Source of the DNA: Topomyia yanbarensis
Lineage: Eukaryota; Arthropoda; Insecta; Diptera; Culicidae
NCBI RefSeq assembly: GCF_030247195.1
Contig: NC_080672.1
Coordinates: 82,396,113 to 82,460,112, forward strand
Direction of reading: 5' to 3'
Length of the DNA stretch: 64,000 nucleotides
Shown here: one piece after another, positions 44,833 through 57,364 of the stretch
Layout: the number at the start of each line of letters is the position of its first letter
Numbering within the stretch: the first letter of the stretch is position 1
The notes under the pieces: generated by a model
Told to the model about the DNA's origin: nothing
What the model saw: the letters and a program-made list of their open reading frames with translations, nothing else
Databases searched by the model: none
Position numbers and translations under genes: made by a program

Positions 44833-44989
44833 AGGCCATAAGGAGTCTTCCAGACCCGTCTCTTCCATCTTTCCGAAAATCTTCCAAGTCTTTTGCATTC
44901 AAAAGGACTTTTTTTTTGCAAAAACCGTATTAATTGCGAAATCCGCGTAAAAAAACCACGCAAAAAAACCTGCGTGTACTATTTCCAAT

Positions 44990-46800
44990 GGAACAGAATC
45001 TCCTAAAAAGAAAAATGCAAGTATTTTTATAATGAATTTGATGATTTTGAGCATACGCAACGAAACATGCAAATAAAGTCGTACTTTGGAACGATTTTGT
45101 CAAAAATATTGAACAAATACTAACTATGCTATGGAGGCGTATAAACTTTTTTTTACATACTGTATTTACAAAATACCCACAACTTTGTTAAGCTATTGCT
45201 ATAAGCCCTGCAATTCCTAGTTTTTGAAGTAGAAGTGGAACAGTATGATTTCCTAGCGATAATGGTACTAAATTATCTTAAAACGTCTGGGACAATTTAA
45301 TTTCTCAAAAATCCAGGAAATACCTCTGAGAGCATAGAAACAGTAGACTAAAAACTTCATTTCCTATCATGAGACTTGCAGCCTACAAAACAAAACCCGT
45401 ATGAACCTACCCTGGTCTCCCCTACTCAAACGATGTCCTGTTGTGAAAAGGAGAAATTGTTTTCGAACAAGCGAAGAACAACTAGCAACCTACGCTCAGT
45501 TTTATGTTTTCATTTCTGAGGCTCAATTGAATCGACAAACTGATACGTTTCCTGGTGAACTCATCATTGAACTAATTAGTTGTGACACCCTTGAAGTAAG
45601 AGCTGGGATCCGTATAATAAAAGATTTGCAACTATCAGTGCACATCTCAGTCAGTTGTTAAAAGTGGATTAGGTCGCTTCTATCATTTTTTAATCAACAT
45701 TATTGTTGCAGTTTAAATAGTTCATTTATTGTTCTAGGTTAGAAACATTTAAGAAGATAAGGAAAAGTCCTCGGGTACCTCTTCCTATGATTATGATTTG
45801 TTTAGTAATCTTTTGTTATAAGAATTTCAAGCCTATAAGTATTTTTCCGAGCGAAAGGAAGCGGTCATTAACTTTAATCTACCAAAATGGTTAAAACTTC
45901 GTGAACACAACCAAAACGCACATTTCAGAGCTGGGTGCACCTTGGTGTGCACTTTTGTTTCTTTTGCGCATTGTCGATCAGATCAGATATTTTCTTCAAC
46001 AAGGCAGGCGGAGAAAGTGATAACCACGCGAATCGGTGCAGTGTGTCGAGTGTGTGTCAGTAATGTGCGATTTAAAAATAACTTCACTTCTTTTTTTTTG
46101 CACAGTCCGGTTGATTAAATTTTGCTGACCGTGACTGCTGACGTTCGCTCTGCTGGGGAACTGATCGTAAACATGCCGCGTCGCTGTCGACGCAGAACGT
46201 TGCAAACTCGTGCGAGAAGAGTGTGTTGTTGTGTGTCATTCCAATCATCGATAGTCTGCGGAATCTTCCATTCATAAACCTCTTTAGGGCATGTTTTTAT
46301 TTCGCTGATAGTGTGGCGTTGGTTTCTTTGGCAATGACTCGCCTGTTTTTGTTTGTATTTGCTTTGTTCTATATTGTGCATGTTAATCTGTACTGATCGC
46401 GAGTTCAACATACTCTATTTAGCAGTCTGAAATTAGGTATTCCGCATAATTTCTATTCGTGCACTGAAATTCCATTATTCGCACTAGTACCGTTTCTAGA
46501 TTTTTAAGCCAATTTATTTTTCACATATTCTGAATCTACTGGATGCTAGAATTTTTTCAGAGATCTGGGGGTAATCCAGACCAATTCGGTGTAAACCTTT
46601 TACTGGAAACGAATGGTCACCTAAAATTTGCGAACCGACGTTCCTCTTTAGTTGTCAAAACATTGAGCATGTGCCAGTGATAATAAACAAAATTGCTGTC
46701 AATGTTTAAATCTCCGAAGTAAGACATTCGTCACAGAGATAAGCTGTTTCAAGCGCAGACTACTTAGAAATGATTTATTCGCCTTTGTATGATCACTAAC
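44990..46800. other. Presumed Oat intron, no supportable gene
   Basis: Mostly AT-rich. An 86-codon ORF at 45401-45661 shows no known motif. A patch at 45920-46260 is less AT-rich, with gtgcagtgtgtcgagtgtgt-like initiator strings, and could be regulatory, but no exon signal ties it to Oat. Confidence 0.35.
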
Positions 46801-47680
46801 AAATTGGCGCAAGAGAGCACAAGACCTAAATTAGAAAAGTTGGATTTTAATGTTTCGTGTTCCCCTCGTCAGTAACTGACACCAACTTGCTGCCATTTAT
46901 ATCCAAACTAACACCAAAATTGTCACCAGTTAAACACTAAATCTAAACAGTTCACATAACACCTGGTAAACGCCTAAAGCAATTCACTGGTACCGGGTGA
47001 TGTCTCGGGTAGCCAAACACAGAAGCTCTGAGTTGCTGACGAGTATAAACCAACGAACAGTATTTGGAATGAGAGCCAAACGCCTACGAGTATGCAACAT
47101 TTTTTTCCGAAAAAAATCGATAAACCCACTATTCTAAGATTGGTGTGAGGGCCTCATGCGCAAATTGGTTTGGTTGGGCTCTCATTCCAAAATACTTCGT
47201 TTTCCTACACAGCAAAAAAAATCATGTAACTTTACGCCTTGCCAGATGCACATAAAAGGAGCGTCCCAATTCACATAAATTTACATTTTATTACATGTAA
47301 AAATGTGAGATGTTCGGCTTTTTCTAGGTCATTCAGTCTGAGTTTTACATCTGAAGAGTCACAATATTCAATTTTACATTTCATAGCATGTAAAATTCTA
47401 TTATCTGATAGAAAAATGCGTCGCTGCGTTATTTACGTCAAATGTAATTTTCATTTTTTCTAAGAGTGTATACTCGTCAACGACCCAGAGCTTCCGGGTT
47501 CGGCTAATCGAGACATCACTCGATACTAGCCAGTTACTTTAGGCGTTTACACGTATTGTGTGAACTGTTTGGATTTATAGTCTAATTGGCGCAAATTTTA
47601 GTGTTAGTTTGGATGTATCATCTAACTGGCAGCAAGCTTGAGCCAGTTACTGACGAGTGGAACACGAAACATTCAAATAA
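46800..47680. mobile_element. Fold-back element of the 28.6-kb repeat family
   Basis: Arms of about 200 bp lie at 46800-47060 and 47465-47680 in opposite orientation. Examples are gtttcgtgttcccctcgtca against tgacgagtggaacacgaaac, and aacagttcacataacacctgg against its counterpart near 47550. Both arms match the insertion at 28549-29055. An inner inverted pair (ggaatgagagccaaac at 47066 against its complement near 47170) lies within the loop. Confidence 0.75.
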
Positions 47681-47788
47681 TCATTATGCTAACCGTTCAA
47701 TAGTACCAATAAGCTATGTTTTGTTTATGGTATTTTCCTATGAAATTAATTTAAAGATATGCAGTCGAACGTAGTTGAAATTGTGAGA

Positions 47789-47858
47789 AGTCTATCAAAG
47801 TTCCGTAAGGGAATAAAGTACCAAGTCTATCGAAGTTCCGTAAGGGAATAAAGTACCA
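47789..47858 (+). repeat. 35-bp unit repeated twice in tandem
   Basis: The unit agtctatc-aagttccgtaa plus gggaataaagtacca occurs at 47789-47823 and 47824-47858 with one mismatch. It lies about 100 bp upstream of Oat exon 2. Confidence 0.9.
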
Positions 47859-47959
47859 ATGCATTCAAGTTGTTTCCTCTACCCTGTAGCTTAGTATTTC
47901 TTTCACCGGCAGTACCGATAAAAACAGTCTAATAACTTCATTCCCTCTCCCCTCCACAG

Positions 47960-48257
47960 CCAAAATGTCCAGCACCATGACAGTAGCGAAGACAAAGCTG
48001 TCGGTCGGGCTGAAAAACTCCCCTCACGGACTGGCATCGCAGGCCGTATTCGATAGGGAGGACAAATTTGGAGCACACAACTATCACCCGATTCCGGTTG
48101 CGCTGTCACGTGCTGACGGCGTGTACGTGTGGGACGTCGAGGGAAAGCGGTACTACGATTTTCTCAGTGCCTACTCGGCAGTCAATCAGGGCCACTGCCA
48201 TCCGAAGATCGTGCAGGCACTAACGGAACAGGCACAGGTGCTGGCGTTGACATCGAG
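47960..48257 (+). CDS. Oat: Ornithine aminotransferase, exon with internal start codon
   Basis: A polypyrimidine tract and acceptor (cctccacag) precede the exon, and the donor is gtaag at 48258. ATG at 47965 (caaaATG, good insect context) would give a 426-residue protein with the next exon, the usual size for ornithine aminotransferase. Family residues follow: [39 protein letters not shown] and QGHCHPKI. The enzyme moves the delta-amino group of ornithine to 2-oxoglutarate in the mitochondrial matrix, using PLP. The first 30 residues are Lys-rich and could be a targeting peptide. The exon is also in phase with the candidate exon at 21666. The last codon (Arg) is split with the exon at 56377. 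Confidence 0.95.
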
Positions 48258-49030
48258 GTAAGAAGTCTAGATAAACTTTTTTAAAGTTTTTGCTTGAAAT
48301 CGTGTTTTATAATGGAACTTGTTGAGATTTTGGCCGCTTGGTGTAACTTTGGACATTCGAAACGAAATAAAGCGAAAATCTGATGAACAATTTGATTGCC
48401 TACAACATTGTAAAAAATTCGAAATCGATTTAGATTTGAGAAATTTTGTAAAATTTTAACAAGATAATGCCAGAGTTAGTTTTGCACGGCCTCCGATAGC
48501 ATAGCGCGGCCGTGACTGATACAGTGAAATCTTATTATACAATAGTATAGTTCACCACACACCTGGCCATATCCTTACGATTAACATCGATTACAGAGCA
48601 GTGGGATCAAGGCGGCGAAGTTCACAAGCGCAAAAATTGAGAAAAAATTACGGCGCATCCAAAGGAAATTGTGATGTTACCACCAGAGGTGGTGTAAAAA
48701 ATTCTTTATTCCCCCCTTCACTCCCCTATTACGTAACAAATTCGTTAAATATTTTTTTCTTCAGTGAAAATATGATACGTAACGTTCTGGTTTACTCCCC
48801 CTTTCCTCCGACATGTCATTTTGTTATGCCCCCTCACCCTAAAAGCGAAATAGACCCAATTAGTCGAAAACATATTAGCTATAGGATTCCTTTTTCACGC
48901 CTCCAGTTATTCGCGTAGTAGGAGACCCGACTCTGCAACGGTATACTACAGAAACTGCAAGTTCCTGTCATCCTTCTACTGTAAAATAAGTGAAGAGGAT
49001 GAAGTGTGCCTATTGCCAACACAATCGTGA
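48258..49030. other. Oat intron 2, first part, no gene seen
   Basis: Donor gtaag opens the intron; the sequence is AT-rich and unremarkable. An open stretch at 48601-48918 has no known motif. Confidence 0.5.
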
Positions 49031-49312
49031 TTGACTTATACCCATCTTAGACCTACAGAGCGCGAAGTAGAACAGTTGATAAAAGTGAAGTTTGAGCTTA
49101 CGAAAGTGTCACACATACAACTACATCGTACGCCTAACGTTGTAGTAATAACGTCCAATAGTTTAACCAGGGCAGAAAGTTTCGTAGTGAAGAACATGAT
49201 AAAACACGATGTCCAATATGACGATATTAAAACCAAAATCTCTGTGTATATGGACAATAATTTGGCTGAAATTCATCTGCACGATTTGGCATCGCGCAGT
49301 AGCATAGATTGA
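49031..49312 (+). pseudogene. Retrotransposon ORF1 (gag-like) fragment
   Basis: The 93 codons match the N-terminal part of the gag-like ORF at 13037. Shared features are the I-Q-x-H-x-T-x-N-V-V-x-I-T strand, an A-x-S-F-V motif, K-I-S-V-Y-M-D-N and the LHDLA end. The first codon is not a reliable start. The fragment stops before the zinc knuckle. It is a remnant of the same family, not a host gene. Confidence 0.65.
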
Positions 49313-49319
49313 AGGGTGT

Positions 49320-50190
49320 CACGATCCAAAATTGGCCAAACAAAAATTTGTAAATTTATCAAACTTTTTATTAAAAAATCAACTCATTTTGCTTTTGCCA
49401 GTTCAATTCAAACAAATGCTAGTTGCCTTTCGTTTGACTTCTTCCATCAAGTTTTGCACAGTCTCTTTGATCATTTCCCTCCACGCAGCACGCCAGTTTG
49501 CCTTGAACTGCATCCCGCTGACGTGTCTTCTTTCGTGTCTTCTTGAAGGTCCATCTGACAATTGCCCCATATTTTTCTATTGGGCGGAGTTCTGGCGTGT
49601 TGGGAGGGTTCACTACCAGGACGTTGGCATACCTTTCCATGGCCTTTTTTTTAGTAATGGCAAGATGCCAAATCCGGCTAAAAGCGAACGGAACAATTGT
49701 GCTGCTTTGGGAATGGCAACAGACGTTTTTCTAGGCACCCCTACATATAAATTTCCTGGTTGATGATCACGGTTGCGATGTAAATGTCGCTCTTCAAGCC
49801 ACAGAAACAGGTGGCCTGCCACACGAAATATTTCTTTGAGAACTTTTATAGCTTAATGTATTCTGCCTTCCCTCTCTAAGTCGATGTATAATATTACTGT
49901 TTAAAGTCTACCCTGGCATAGGTTTCAACATCCTGTACCACGCAATCAAACTTGGTTGACTTGTTTTTCTTATCGTCACAATGTGAAACCACCACCTTCT
50001 TGTAAGTCTGGCTTGTTTTTTAGCTCGATGCGCAATACTTGCAACATTTCAAACGGAGAGGTTAGGGTTCAGCTTGAAACAGCTGGCCACTCGTTTCGAT
50101 GCTCTTGCGACCTTCGGCTTGCGATTTCCCCCGATTCGGTCTTCCTGGAGGTCGACATCCGTTTTCCGAACACTTTTATTACGTTGGTAA
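49320..50190 (-). pseudogene. ITm (Tc1/mariner-like, DD37E-type) transposase remnant
   Basis: In shifting minus-strand frames the order of a Tc1/mariner-like transposase can be followed. A helix-turn-helix-like FKLNPNLSVRNVASIAHRAK lies near 50080, the first catalytic region (DVETYARVDFKQ) near 49900, WQATCFCGLKS near 49810 and PDLASCHY near 49675. NPPNTPELRPIEKYGAIV (the C-terminal catalytic region) lies near 49590. This order fits the ITmD37E group known from mosquitoes. Frameshifts and stops make it inactive. Terminal inverted repeats were not identified. Confidence 0.8.
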
Positions 50191-50194
50191 TAGT

Positions 50195-50637
50195 TCATTT
50201 GCTGTATCGATTTTGTTGGTTATTTTCGGCAAATTCAAGACTAATGCTGATTTCGGTTTTAGATCAGAGTCGCCCTAGGTTCGCTCTAATATTTACAAAA
50301 CCCATACAAAAGTGACAGCTCAGAGCGAACCTAAAGCGACTCGATTCTAAAAACGAAATCAGCATAAGAGCCGATTACTTCACCCTCACTTAACTTTTAA
50401 ACCAGGTTCACCAGTACGTTTAAACCTGGCTTAAGCGCTAAGCGAGGGCGAAGAAATCGTCCCTAAGAGAAACGAAAGCAATGAAATTGAAAGATGGATA
50501 GGTATTCTAGAGCGAATCAGTTATAAACTTAGAACGGAATAACTGATTCGCTCTAGAATACCTATCCGTTTTTCAATTTTATTGCATTCTTTAGTCTTAA
50601 ATTTGCCGAAAGTAGCCTACAAAATCGATACAGTAGA
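50195..50637. repeat. Fold-back block with three nested hairpins
   Basis: The outer arms (about 50195-50245 and 50588-50637) pair through ctgtatcgattttgttgg and ttcggcaaattcaagactaa. Inside are two separate palindromes. In 50243-50367, atgctgatttcggttttaga pairs with its near-complement. In 50492-50575, ggataggtattctagagcga pairs with its exact complement. No target duplications could be set. Confidence 0.75.
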
Positions 50638-50681
50638 ACCTTGCGGCAATTAAAACTTAGTGACAGTAGTTGATTTGGCCA

Positions 50682-52317
50682 CATACAGGGTGTTTTATTC
50701 ATGGTTAAGAATCTCTCGAGGAGTGATAGACTGCCATATTTGGAGAAAAAAATTGTTCTACACATACCATCAAATCTCAACCGTTACAGAGTTATTGAAC
50801 TTTTTGTGTAAAAAACTTATTTGTCTTAAAATATCTCTAATTTTAAAAGTATACTTTGTATTTTAAATGTTTCAGTTCCATTCGAAAGGTGAGAAAATTA
50901 CATATTGAATGGTGTTCTCATATCTTTTAAGTAATTAGTTTTAATTACCTTTTAGCTGTAAAGTAGTTAAAAGTTAGTGTTTTTGAGGAGGTTTTTGCTA
51001 AGTTTCTCGAAATAATGAAGTATGATTATAGCAATATCCATTATCTAAAAGTTGGGTTTTAGGACGATTCATAATTTGTTCTTGGACGTCATATTTCTAT
51101 CTCTTCTCATTTCTTTGTAATTTCATTACTATACTTTTCCTGTAACCGACTTGCAAGTGCTTAAACGACTCTAATCTAAAAAATATGCTTTATATCGTTA
51201 TTTACAAGATTTCATTGGAAAGCTGAGAAAATGTCCTATCAGTGTATGTACAAATATCTTTTAGTTAAGTGTACTAAATGAATTTTTACTAACGAAATAA
51301 CTCAAAATTTGTGTTTTTTGGAGAGTTTTTTAATTATTCTAATTATTAATCAACAAAATTTATCGTTACTATTGTTCATTTGATGCCCCTTAATGTTCTC
51401 TATAACTTTTTATTACACACTTTGTCTATATCTCTTTTCATTTTGCTGCTATTTGATAGTTAACACAGCATGAGCTCGCCACAAATGTAGTGGGTTCGAA
51501 ATCGCTATTTTTGCATATGAAACGATGTGTTAAAAACGATTTTGCGTCGAAACCAAAAGAGATAATTGAATGGAGTCAAAAAAAGAACTGTAGAACTTGC
51601 TGAGATGCATTATTTCCATGATAATAATAGTGATGTTTATTATTTACTATTTTAAGAAAATTAACGAAAATGCTAATAATAGCACTAACTTTAAACTAAT
51701 TTACTTTTAAAAATATACTAAATTCACTTAACTTAAAGGTATTAATACATTTTTCACTGTAAAATTTTCCTGGCTTTCGAATAAAAAGAAAAAAAAAGTA
51801 CAATAAGTGCCATAATTTTTCAATTACAGCTGGTACTAGTGAAAATGAGATAAAAATATCCAAGTTGAGTAACCCAAAATCATGAAAATAAGAAAAGGTA
51901 AACGTATCATGTCAAAGAACGAATTAAGCAGCTCATCAAGACTAACAATCTGAATTATTAAAATGATGAGCTTAACTATTAGGATTTTCAAGAAATGAAC
52001 GAAAAATCGTTTAAAATTGTTTAATTTTCAATAAATTACTTTTAAAAGGCTACTTAAACTCATTGGCTGAAACATGTGAGGGCATCACTCAATGCGAAAT
52101 TTTCTCACATTTCTCAATGAAACTAAAACATTTAAAATACAAAATATACTTTTCAAGTTAGAGGTATTTTAAGACAAATAAGCTTTTTACACTAAAAGTC
52201 CAATAAATATGTAACGGTTGAGATTTGATGGTATGTGTAGAACAATTTTTTTCTCCAAATATGGCAGTCTATCACCCCCCGAGAGATTCTTAACCATGAA
52301 CCAAACACCCTGTATAA
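50682..52317. mobile_element. 1.64-kb fold-back element with TA-flanked tacagggtgttt ends
   Basis: The ends are tacagggtgttttattcatgg and the complement of the right end, tacagggtgtttggttcatgg. Arms of about 220 bp pair (for example gccatatttggagaaaaaaa against ttttttctccaaatatggc). The middle is AT-rich, non-coding and also partly inverted. TA at both ends fits a Tc1/mariner-type MITE. The transposase remnant 0.5 kb upstream is not shown to be its mobiliser. Confidence 0.8.
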
Positions 52318-52527
52318 CAATTTCGTCAATTCGGCGTGCCACTACTTCGGATTATCGCGAAACGCGAGCAAGACTTTGCTGTTGCTCCTCTTGCTTCAAT
52401 GCCATTTTCACAACTGATGACCGAATGTCAAAATCAAATAGTAGGCTTGATACTACACAAATACAAATTTAATATGAGGAGTGTGTAGGTTTTTTTCAAA
52501 GCACAACGACAAAAAAGCGCTAAGATG

Positions 52528-52690
52528 TAGAGAACTCTAGTTAGAGTGTGGCCATGAGAAAGAAGAAGACATATGACGTATCCAAACAAGCATGAAATTT
52601 GACATATACACAATAGAAATGTCAAATTTCATGCTCGTTTGGATACGTCATGTCTCTTCTTCTTCCTCATGGACACACTAGAGTCCTCTA
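52528..52690. mobile_element. 163-bp palindromic hAT-like MITE
   Basis: The ends are tagagaactctag and the complement of gagtcctcta, with arms of about 75 bp (catgaaatttgacat against atgtcaaatttcatg at the centre). The 8-mer ctaagatg flanks both sides (52520-52527 and 52691-52698). Confidence 0.88.
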
Positions 52691-52699
52691 CTAAGATGA

Positions 52700-54090
52700 A
52701 GTTAATCTACTTTTGGTCGTTACACCCTTTAAGCTTGCAGTATCGCCTACGACCATAAAACAATCTAAAAAACGAACCGGCTGTCAACTTGTAATAAGGT
52801 TGATCCAAACCGCGACGACGAAGAAACCAGGTCGGACAAAGTGCAATCCTGGAAGCTGCATCCGACAATGCTGACGAAGTTCGTGGCGACGAAACCACTA
52901 CCGAGACAGACATATGGGAGGAATTTTATACAGCATACGGAAGAGAAAACTGGCACAAACATTCTCAAATTTCTGAAACTGTCAAAAGATTTTATCACTT
53001 AGAAATTTCTAGTTTGGCAGGCTCCCTAAACCTGTAGCTTTTATAGCGATATTTTTCTTGCAACCTTGACCGTGAACTACGAAATTTTCGTGAAAGAAAC
53101 GAACCAGAACGGAACCCGAAGAAGACTCAAAAATGTTGGAAACAAGAAGCAGCTTACTGCAAGCTGGCATTTTGAGACAGTAAATTGGACGAGGTAACAG
53201 TAGAGTATCTAAAGACAGGAAGTAAGCGAAAGGCCCGACAATTCAGATTTGGTCAACCGGAAGCTCAACTGAATATTTTTTTGTATTTTATGCTAATACT
53301 CACCGATATTGGTAATTGATCTTGGAAATCAATAATCTGCGATGAATTGTTCGTGCAAATATTATCAAAGTTATACTAAAAACTTTGTATAAGCAGTGTA
53401 TTTCGAATTATTAACGAAAATTGGGAACTTCGCTGCAAACCGTAGACATCATATCTAGCCTTAATTTTCTTCACACACCAAAGATTTTAGACATCGGGTT
53501 AGCTTCCTTGTGATCTACTGGCTACGTGCATATCATGCATTATCAGCAAAACAAATATGAATTTCTTTCAGTTATTTATACTGACGATATATCAAGCAAC
53601 CTAACATCTCCGTGCATTTTGTGTACACAATAGACACATCGGAATTTGATGTTCGTAGGTACAAAGCGTAGTCTGAACATAACTATGGGCAGTGCTAAAC
53701 AGTGTAGTTATCAGAATCATTTCGTTTACGGTCGTTGTGAAGAGAAACATCAGTAAGTAGTTTTTGGAACACAGCTAGAACAATACGAAATTGTAACATC
53801 TGTAATTAAATTAGTGGATTTAACCAGGAAAGGGCACAGATTATGTCCCTACGCAGATAGTCATTCGTGATACTCCCACATGCAACGACTCTATCAATTC
53901 GCCATTGACAATGATGGAAATTTCGTTTACACTTCCGTCTGAAGCAATATTCCTCCCTAAGGAGAAAATTGGTTGTGCGTAAAGGGCAAAAACTCTGACT
54001 GACCTTGCGACAAGACGCTTGTTTATGTGATTCGACGGGTTTCTTGAGTAGAATATTGTCTTGTGAGACACGTGAAAGTAATTGCCATCC
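52700..54090. other. Oat intron 2, no supportable gene
   Basis: No complete element or recognisable product. Codons near 52790-53000 on the + strand (for example KPGRTKCNPGS) loosely recall a transposable element but are too short to assign. The lower part of a 146-codon minus-strand ORF (54281-53841) lies here; its upper part falls in the next repeat, so I do not treat it as a gene. Confidence 0.4.
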
Positions 54091-54092
54091 CG

Positions 54093-54352
54093 AGCAAACG
54101 AAAAGCCCATAATACCCCCATGGTCATGGTATAATTTCACTGCATGGTGGTTTGATACTGTTTTAAGCGGGGTCAATCCATGTAAACGCCATCGCCATGG
54201 TTCAGTAAATCCCATATAAAAACCATATTTTGGTGTATTTATGGAATATTGAGCACATTTGATGGTTGTGGAACTTGGCACGGACCATATTCATGGTCCT
54301 TCCAAGGGGTTGTATGGTGTCTGAATCCATGAGAATTTGCTCGGGATTGTAA
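54093..54352. repeat. ~260-bp MITE-like element, ends cccgagcaaa
   Basis: The string cccgagcaaa lies at the left end and its complement tttgctcggg at the right end, each with AT outside. Inside are many catgg/ccatg/accata motifs in both orientations. The same ccat-rich style reappears at 61.4-62.1 kb. Confidence 0.55.
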
Positions 54353-55739
54353 AACCGAGAAGTCTCAGATCACAACTCGTATCGTCTGATTCCAATGCTA
54401 GCCTGCTAGTCCGACTCTATTTCCAATGCTGTTCTCTCAAAAAATCTTTCTTAATGTAGGACTCACATTACTGGAAACGTATTTATTATTTATACATCGC
54501 ATTCGGTAACTAAATCCTAAATTAAATGGGAGATCTTGAATCAATTTCGGGATCTTTTGGTTCATTTACCCCTTCCATATGAAGTTATGAATTCATTGAT
54601 AATTTAAAATTTGGAATGGCTTGTCCAGCTTCAATCACAAACCAGATTAATGGCGGAGTATTTTAAATACATGTCTTAAAAAGTCATATATAATAAAATC
54701 CTCAGGGCGGCATGACTGAATCCTCTAGTGATATGGAGGAACTAGAACTAGAAACCTTCTAGAACTGACCTATACACTCAAAATTGCGGATCGCGCAACG
54801 TAAATATGCAATCGGTTACACGACTATAAAAACGAATTTATACACGCGGTACACACATACCCACGCGATCAAACCTGTTAGCATACAAATGCTCAAGCTC
54901 TGCGTGATAATACAATATTGGTCACAAACAAGAATGTGATCTCGCAAGCATAACATCGCCACTGTGCATAGGTGAACTTTTTTGACACCTACTAAGTAAT
55001 AAACGCGATCTCAAGTAGGATTATACAAACGCGCGTTCTCAAGCGATCATGAATCCGTCATGGTCGTAGGTCCTAGCAGCATAGGTTCATTTCAGTACAA
55101 CTATTCTCAAAAAAATCGCTATATACACTAGGCTACAAGTTTCAGGCCGACATGACATGATCTGGAACTTTTTTGATATGAGGGAGATATGAGAGCATCA
55201 AATTCACGGTCAGCGCAATCATTCAAGAAGTCACGCGAATGTGCGAATAGCTACACTGTTATTAAATAACATTAATACATGCGAAGTTAAGTACACTCTA
55301 ACACATGTGACATACAAACGCTCACTTGATGAAATGCATTAACATGCAAACACTCGAGACCTTTGCGATCATCCATGCACACCTACGCCCATGATCTCGA
55401 AAACCCCTCGGTGATTAAGTGAACGTTGTGGCACTTATAAATCTACAAACTCCAACGGTGATTCTGACAGAGAGCCCTTCCGATAACCAAGCTCTACAGT
55501 TCCAGTCGGATCAATCTGTAAAAAAATAGTTTGTTATTTTCACAACACCAACACCTGCATCTTTTTGGACTCTGCATCCTTTTAGCTGTTTCAGATCTGC
55601 TTATTGTTGATCTGTCACTGTGACGGTACACCGAATTCATCAAGTGGTTGTATTTTAATGGTACATGGGAAACCTATTATCCCTCTATCTTGAATTTATC
55701 TTCGATAACACTAGAAAAGGTGTACTGATTGATCCCCAG

Positions 55740-55950
55740 TGCAATGCAGTGAAAAACGCAGCTTCACCGCCAAGAAAGATGGTTTCAACACGCAGCAGTG
55801 AAATGTGTCAATTAGATCATTCGTCCCGTGGGAGTGGATACAAGTAAAGTTTATTGTCATTTTAAAACCAGGAAACCGGCCTCCGATCATAACCCGTATC
55901 GTCCGCTTGCAATACTATCCTGCATCGAAGCATCGTGCAACTTGGTCCCA
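55740..55950 (+). pseudogene. Short reverse transcriptase fragment
   Basis: Codons for VPWEWIQVKFIVILKPG followed, after a one-base shift, by KPASDHNPYRPLAILSCI match the first conserved block of non-LTR reverse transcriptases (consensus KPGK-PSD-NSYRPI-LLSC). Nothing else of the element is recognised nearby. Clade uncertain. Confidence 0.6.
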
Positions 55951-56376
55951 CATGCATAGAAGCAATGAAGACAACTAAAAATATGTTAAAACCAAATCAT
56001 CCGATCAAATCTGAATCAATCAATCTTTATCTGAGTTTTAGTGTGATTCGCCTGTCTCCCTGTTTGACAATAAGGGGAGGCACAAAAAGTCGCTCTTCAA
56101 GGTGCATCTCTTCGGGCTTTGATCTGGAACTTTTCCATTTGCAATCATTGTGTGGATGATCTGTAAATTGCAGTGCTTGTGCGCTGGTCTAAAGACCCCT
56201 AAAATATTCGCAAGTAAATACCGTCACGTTGATTGATATAAAAGCTATCAAAGTCTAATTCTGTCAGATCCAAGATACATCAGAGCGACAAGTATAATTT
56301 CAACAAAGTTTATTGCCTATTTCATCCCATTACAAGTGAAGTCACTGACAGCACTAAAAACTATATATCTTTTCAG
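55950..56376. other. End of Oat intron 2
   Basis: No gene. The intron ends with a short T-rich tract and acceptor tatcttttcag at 56366-56376. Confidence 0.6.
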
Positions 56377-57364
56377 AGCATTCTACTCCAACATCCTGGG
56401 TGAGTACGAGGAGTACATCACCGGCCTGTTCGGCTACGACAAAGTGTTGCCCATGAACACCGGTGTCGAAGGGGGTGAAACTGCGTGCAAACTTGCACGC
56501 AAGTGGGCATACAAGGTGAAGAAAGTGCGCAACAACCAAGCGAAGATCGTTTTCGCCGAAGGAAATTTCTGGGGACGCACACTGGCGGCCGTTTCCTCCT
56601 CGAGTGATCCTAGCAGCTACGACGGGTTCGGACCATTCATGCCGGGTTTCGAACTGGTTCCATATAACGATACCGATGCACTGGAGAAAGCCTTGCAGGA
56701 TCCGAACGTTTGTGCCTTCATGGTAGAACCGATTCAAGGTGAGGCCGGTGTCGTCGTGCCAGATGATGGTTATCTCAGGAAGGTCCGTGAACTGTGCACC
56801 AAATACAACGTGCTGTTCATCGCCGATGAGGTTCAAACAGGATTAGCCAGAACTGGCCGCTTACTGGCAGTAGACCACGAAGATGTCAAACCGGATATCT
56901 TGATTCTGGGAAAAGCACTTTCCGGTGGAATGTATCCAGTCTCGGCAGTGTTGGCCAATGATGAGGTAATGCTGTGCATTAAACCTGGCGAGCATGGTTC
57001 GACCTACGGGGGAAACCCGCTCGGTTGCAAAGTGGCAATGGCCGCGCTTCAAGTTCTGATCGACGAGAAACTGGCGGAAAATGCCGAAAGAATGGGCCAC
57101 AAACTACGTGCCTCCCTTGCTGACCTTCCAAAGGACGTCGTTTCGACCGTACGAGGAAAAGGTCTACTAAATGCTATCGTAATCAGCTCCGGCGTCGACG
57201 CGTGGGACGTCTGTCTCCGATTGAAAGACAATGGACTGATAGCGAAGCCCACCCACGGTGACATAATCCGTTTTGCGCCTCCACTGACCATCAATGAGCA
57301 ACAGTTGGAGGAATGTTTGAATATTATCAAGAGTACGCTTATGTCATTCGCCCATGGAGAGTGA
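56377..57364 (+). CDS. Oat: Ornithine aminotransferase, last exon
   Basis: The acceptor tcttttcag at 56368-56376 splices the first base to the ...TCGAG end of exon 2, restoring Arg, and the frame runs to TGA at 57362-57364. Family hallmarks are [33 protein letters not shown], the PLP-site [13 protein letters not shown] (Asp at residue 248 of the 426-residue form) and [20 protein letters not shown] with the Schiff-base Lys at 277. [10 protein letters not shown] and the C-terminal [14 protein letters not shown] follow. All catalytic residues expected from the class-III aminotransferase fold are present. Product: glutamate-5-semialdehyde for proline or glutamate synthesis. No canonical AATAAA lies close to the stop; ataaaataag at 57509 is a possible variant. 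It converges with the lipase gene. Confidence 0.97.

Noticed and set aside
45401..45661. 86-codon ORF
   Set aside because: No conserved motif, and its length is expected by chance in this much sequence.
53841..54281. 146-codon minus-strand ORF
   Set aside because: Its first half lies inside the MITE-like repeat at 54093-54352, no family motif is seen, and there are no splice signals supporting an exon.
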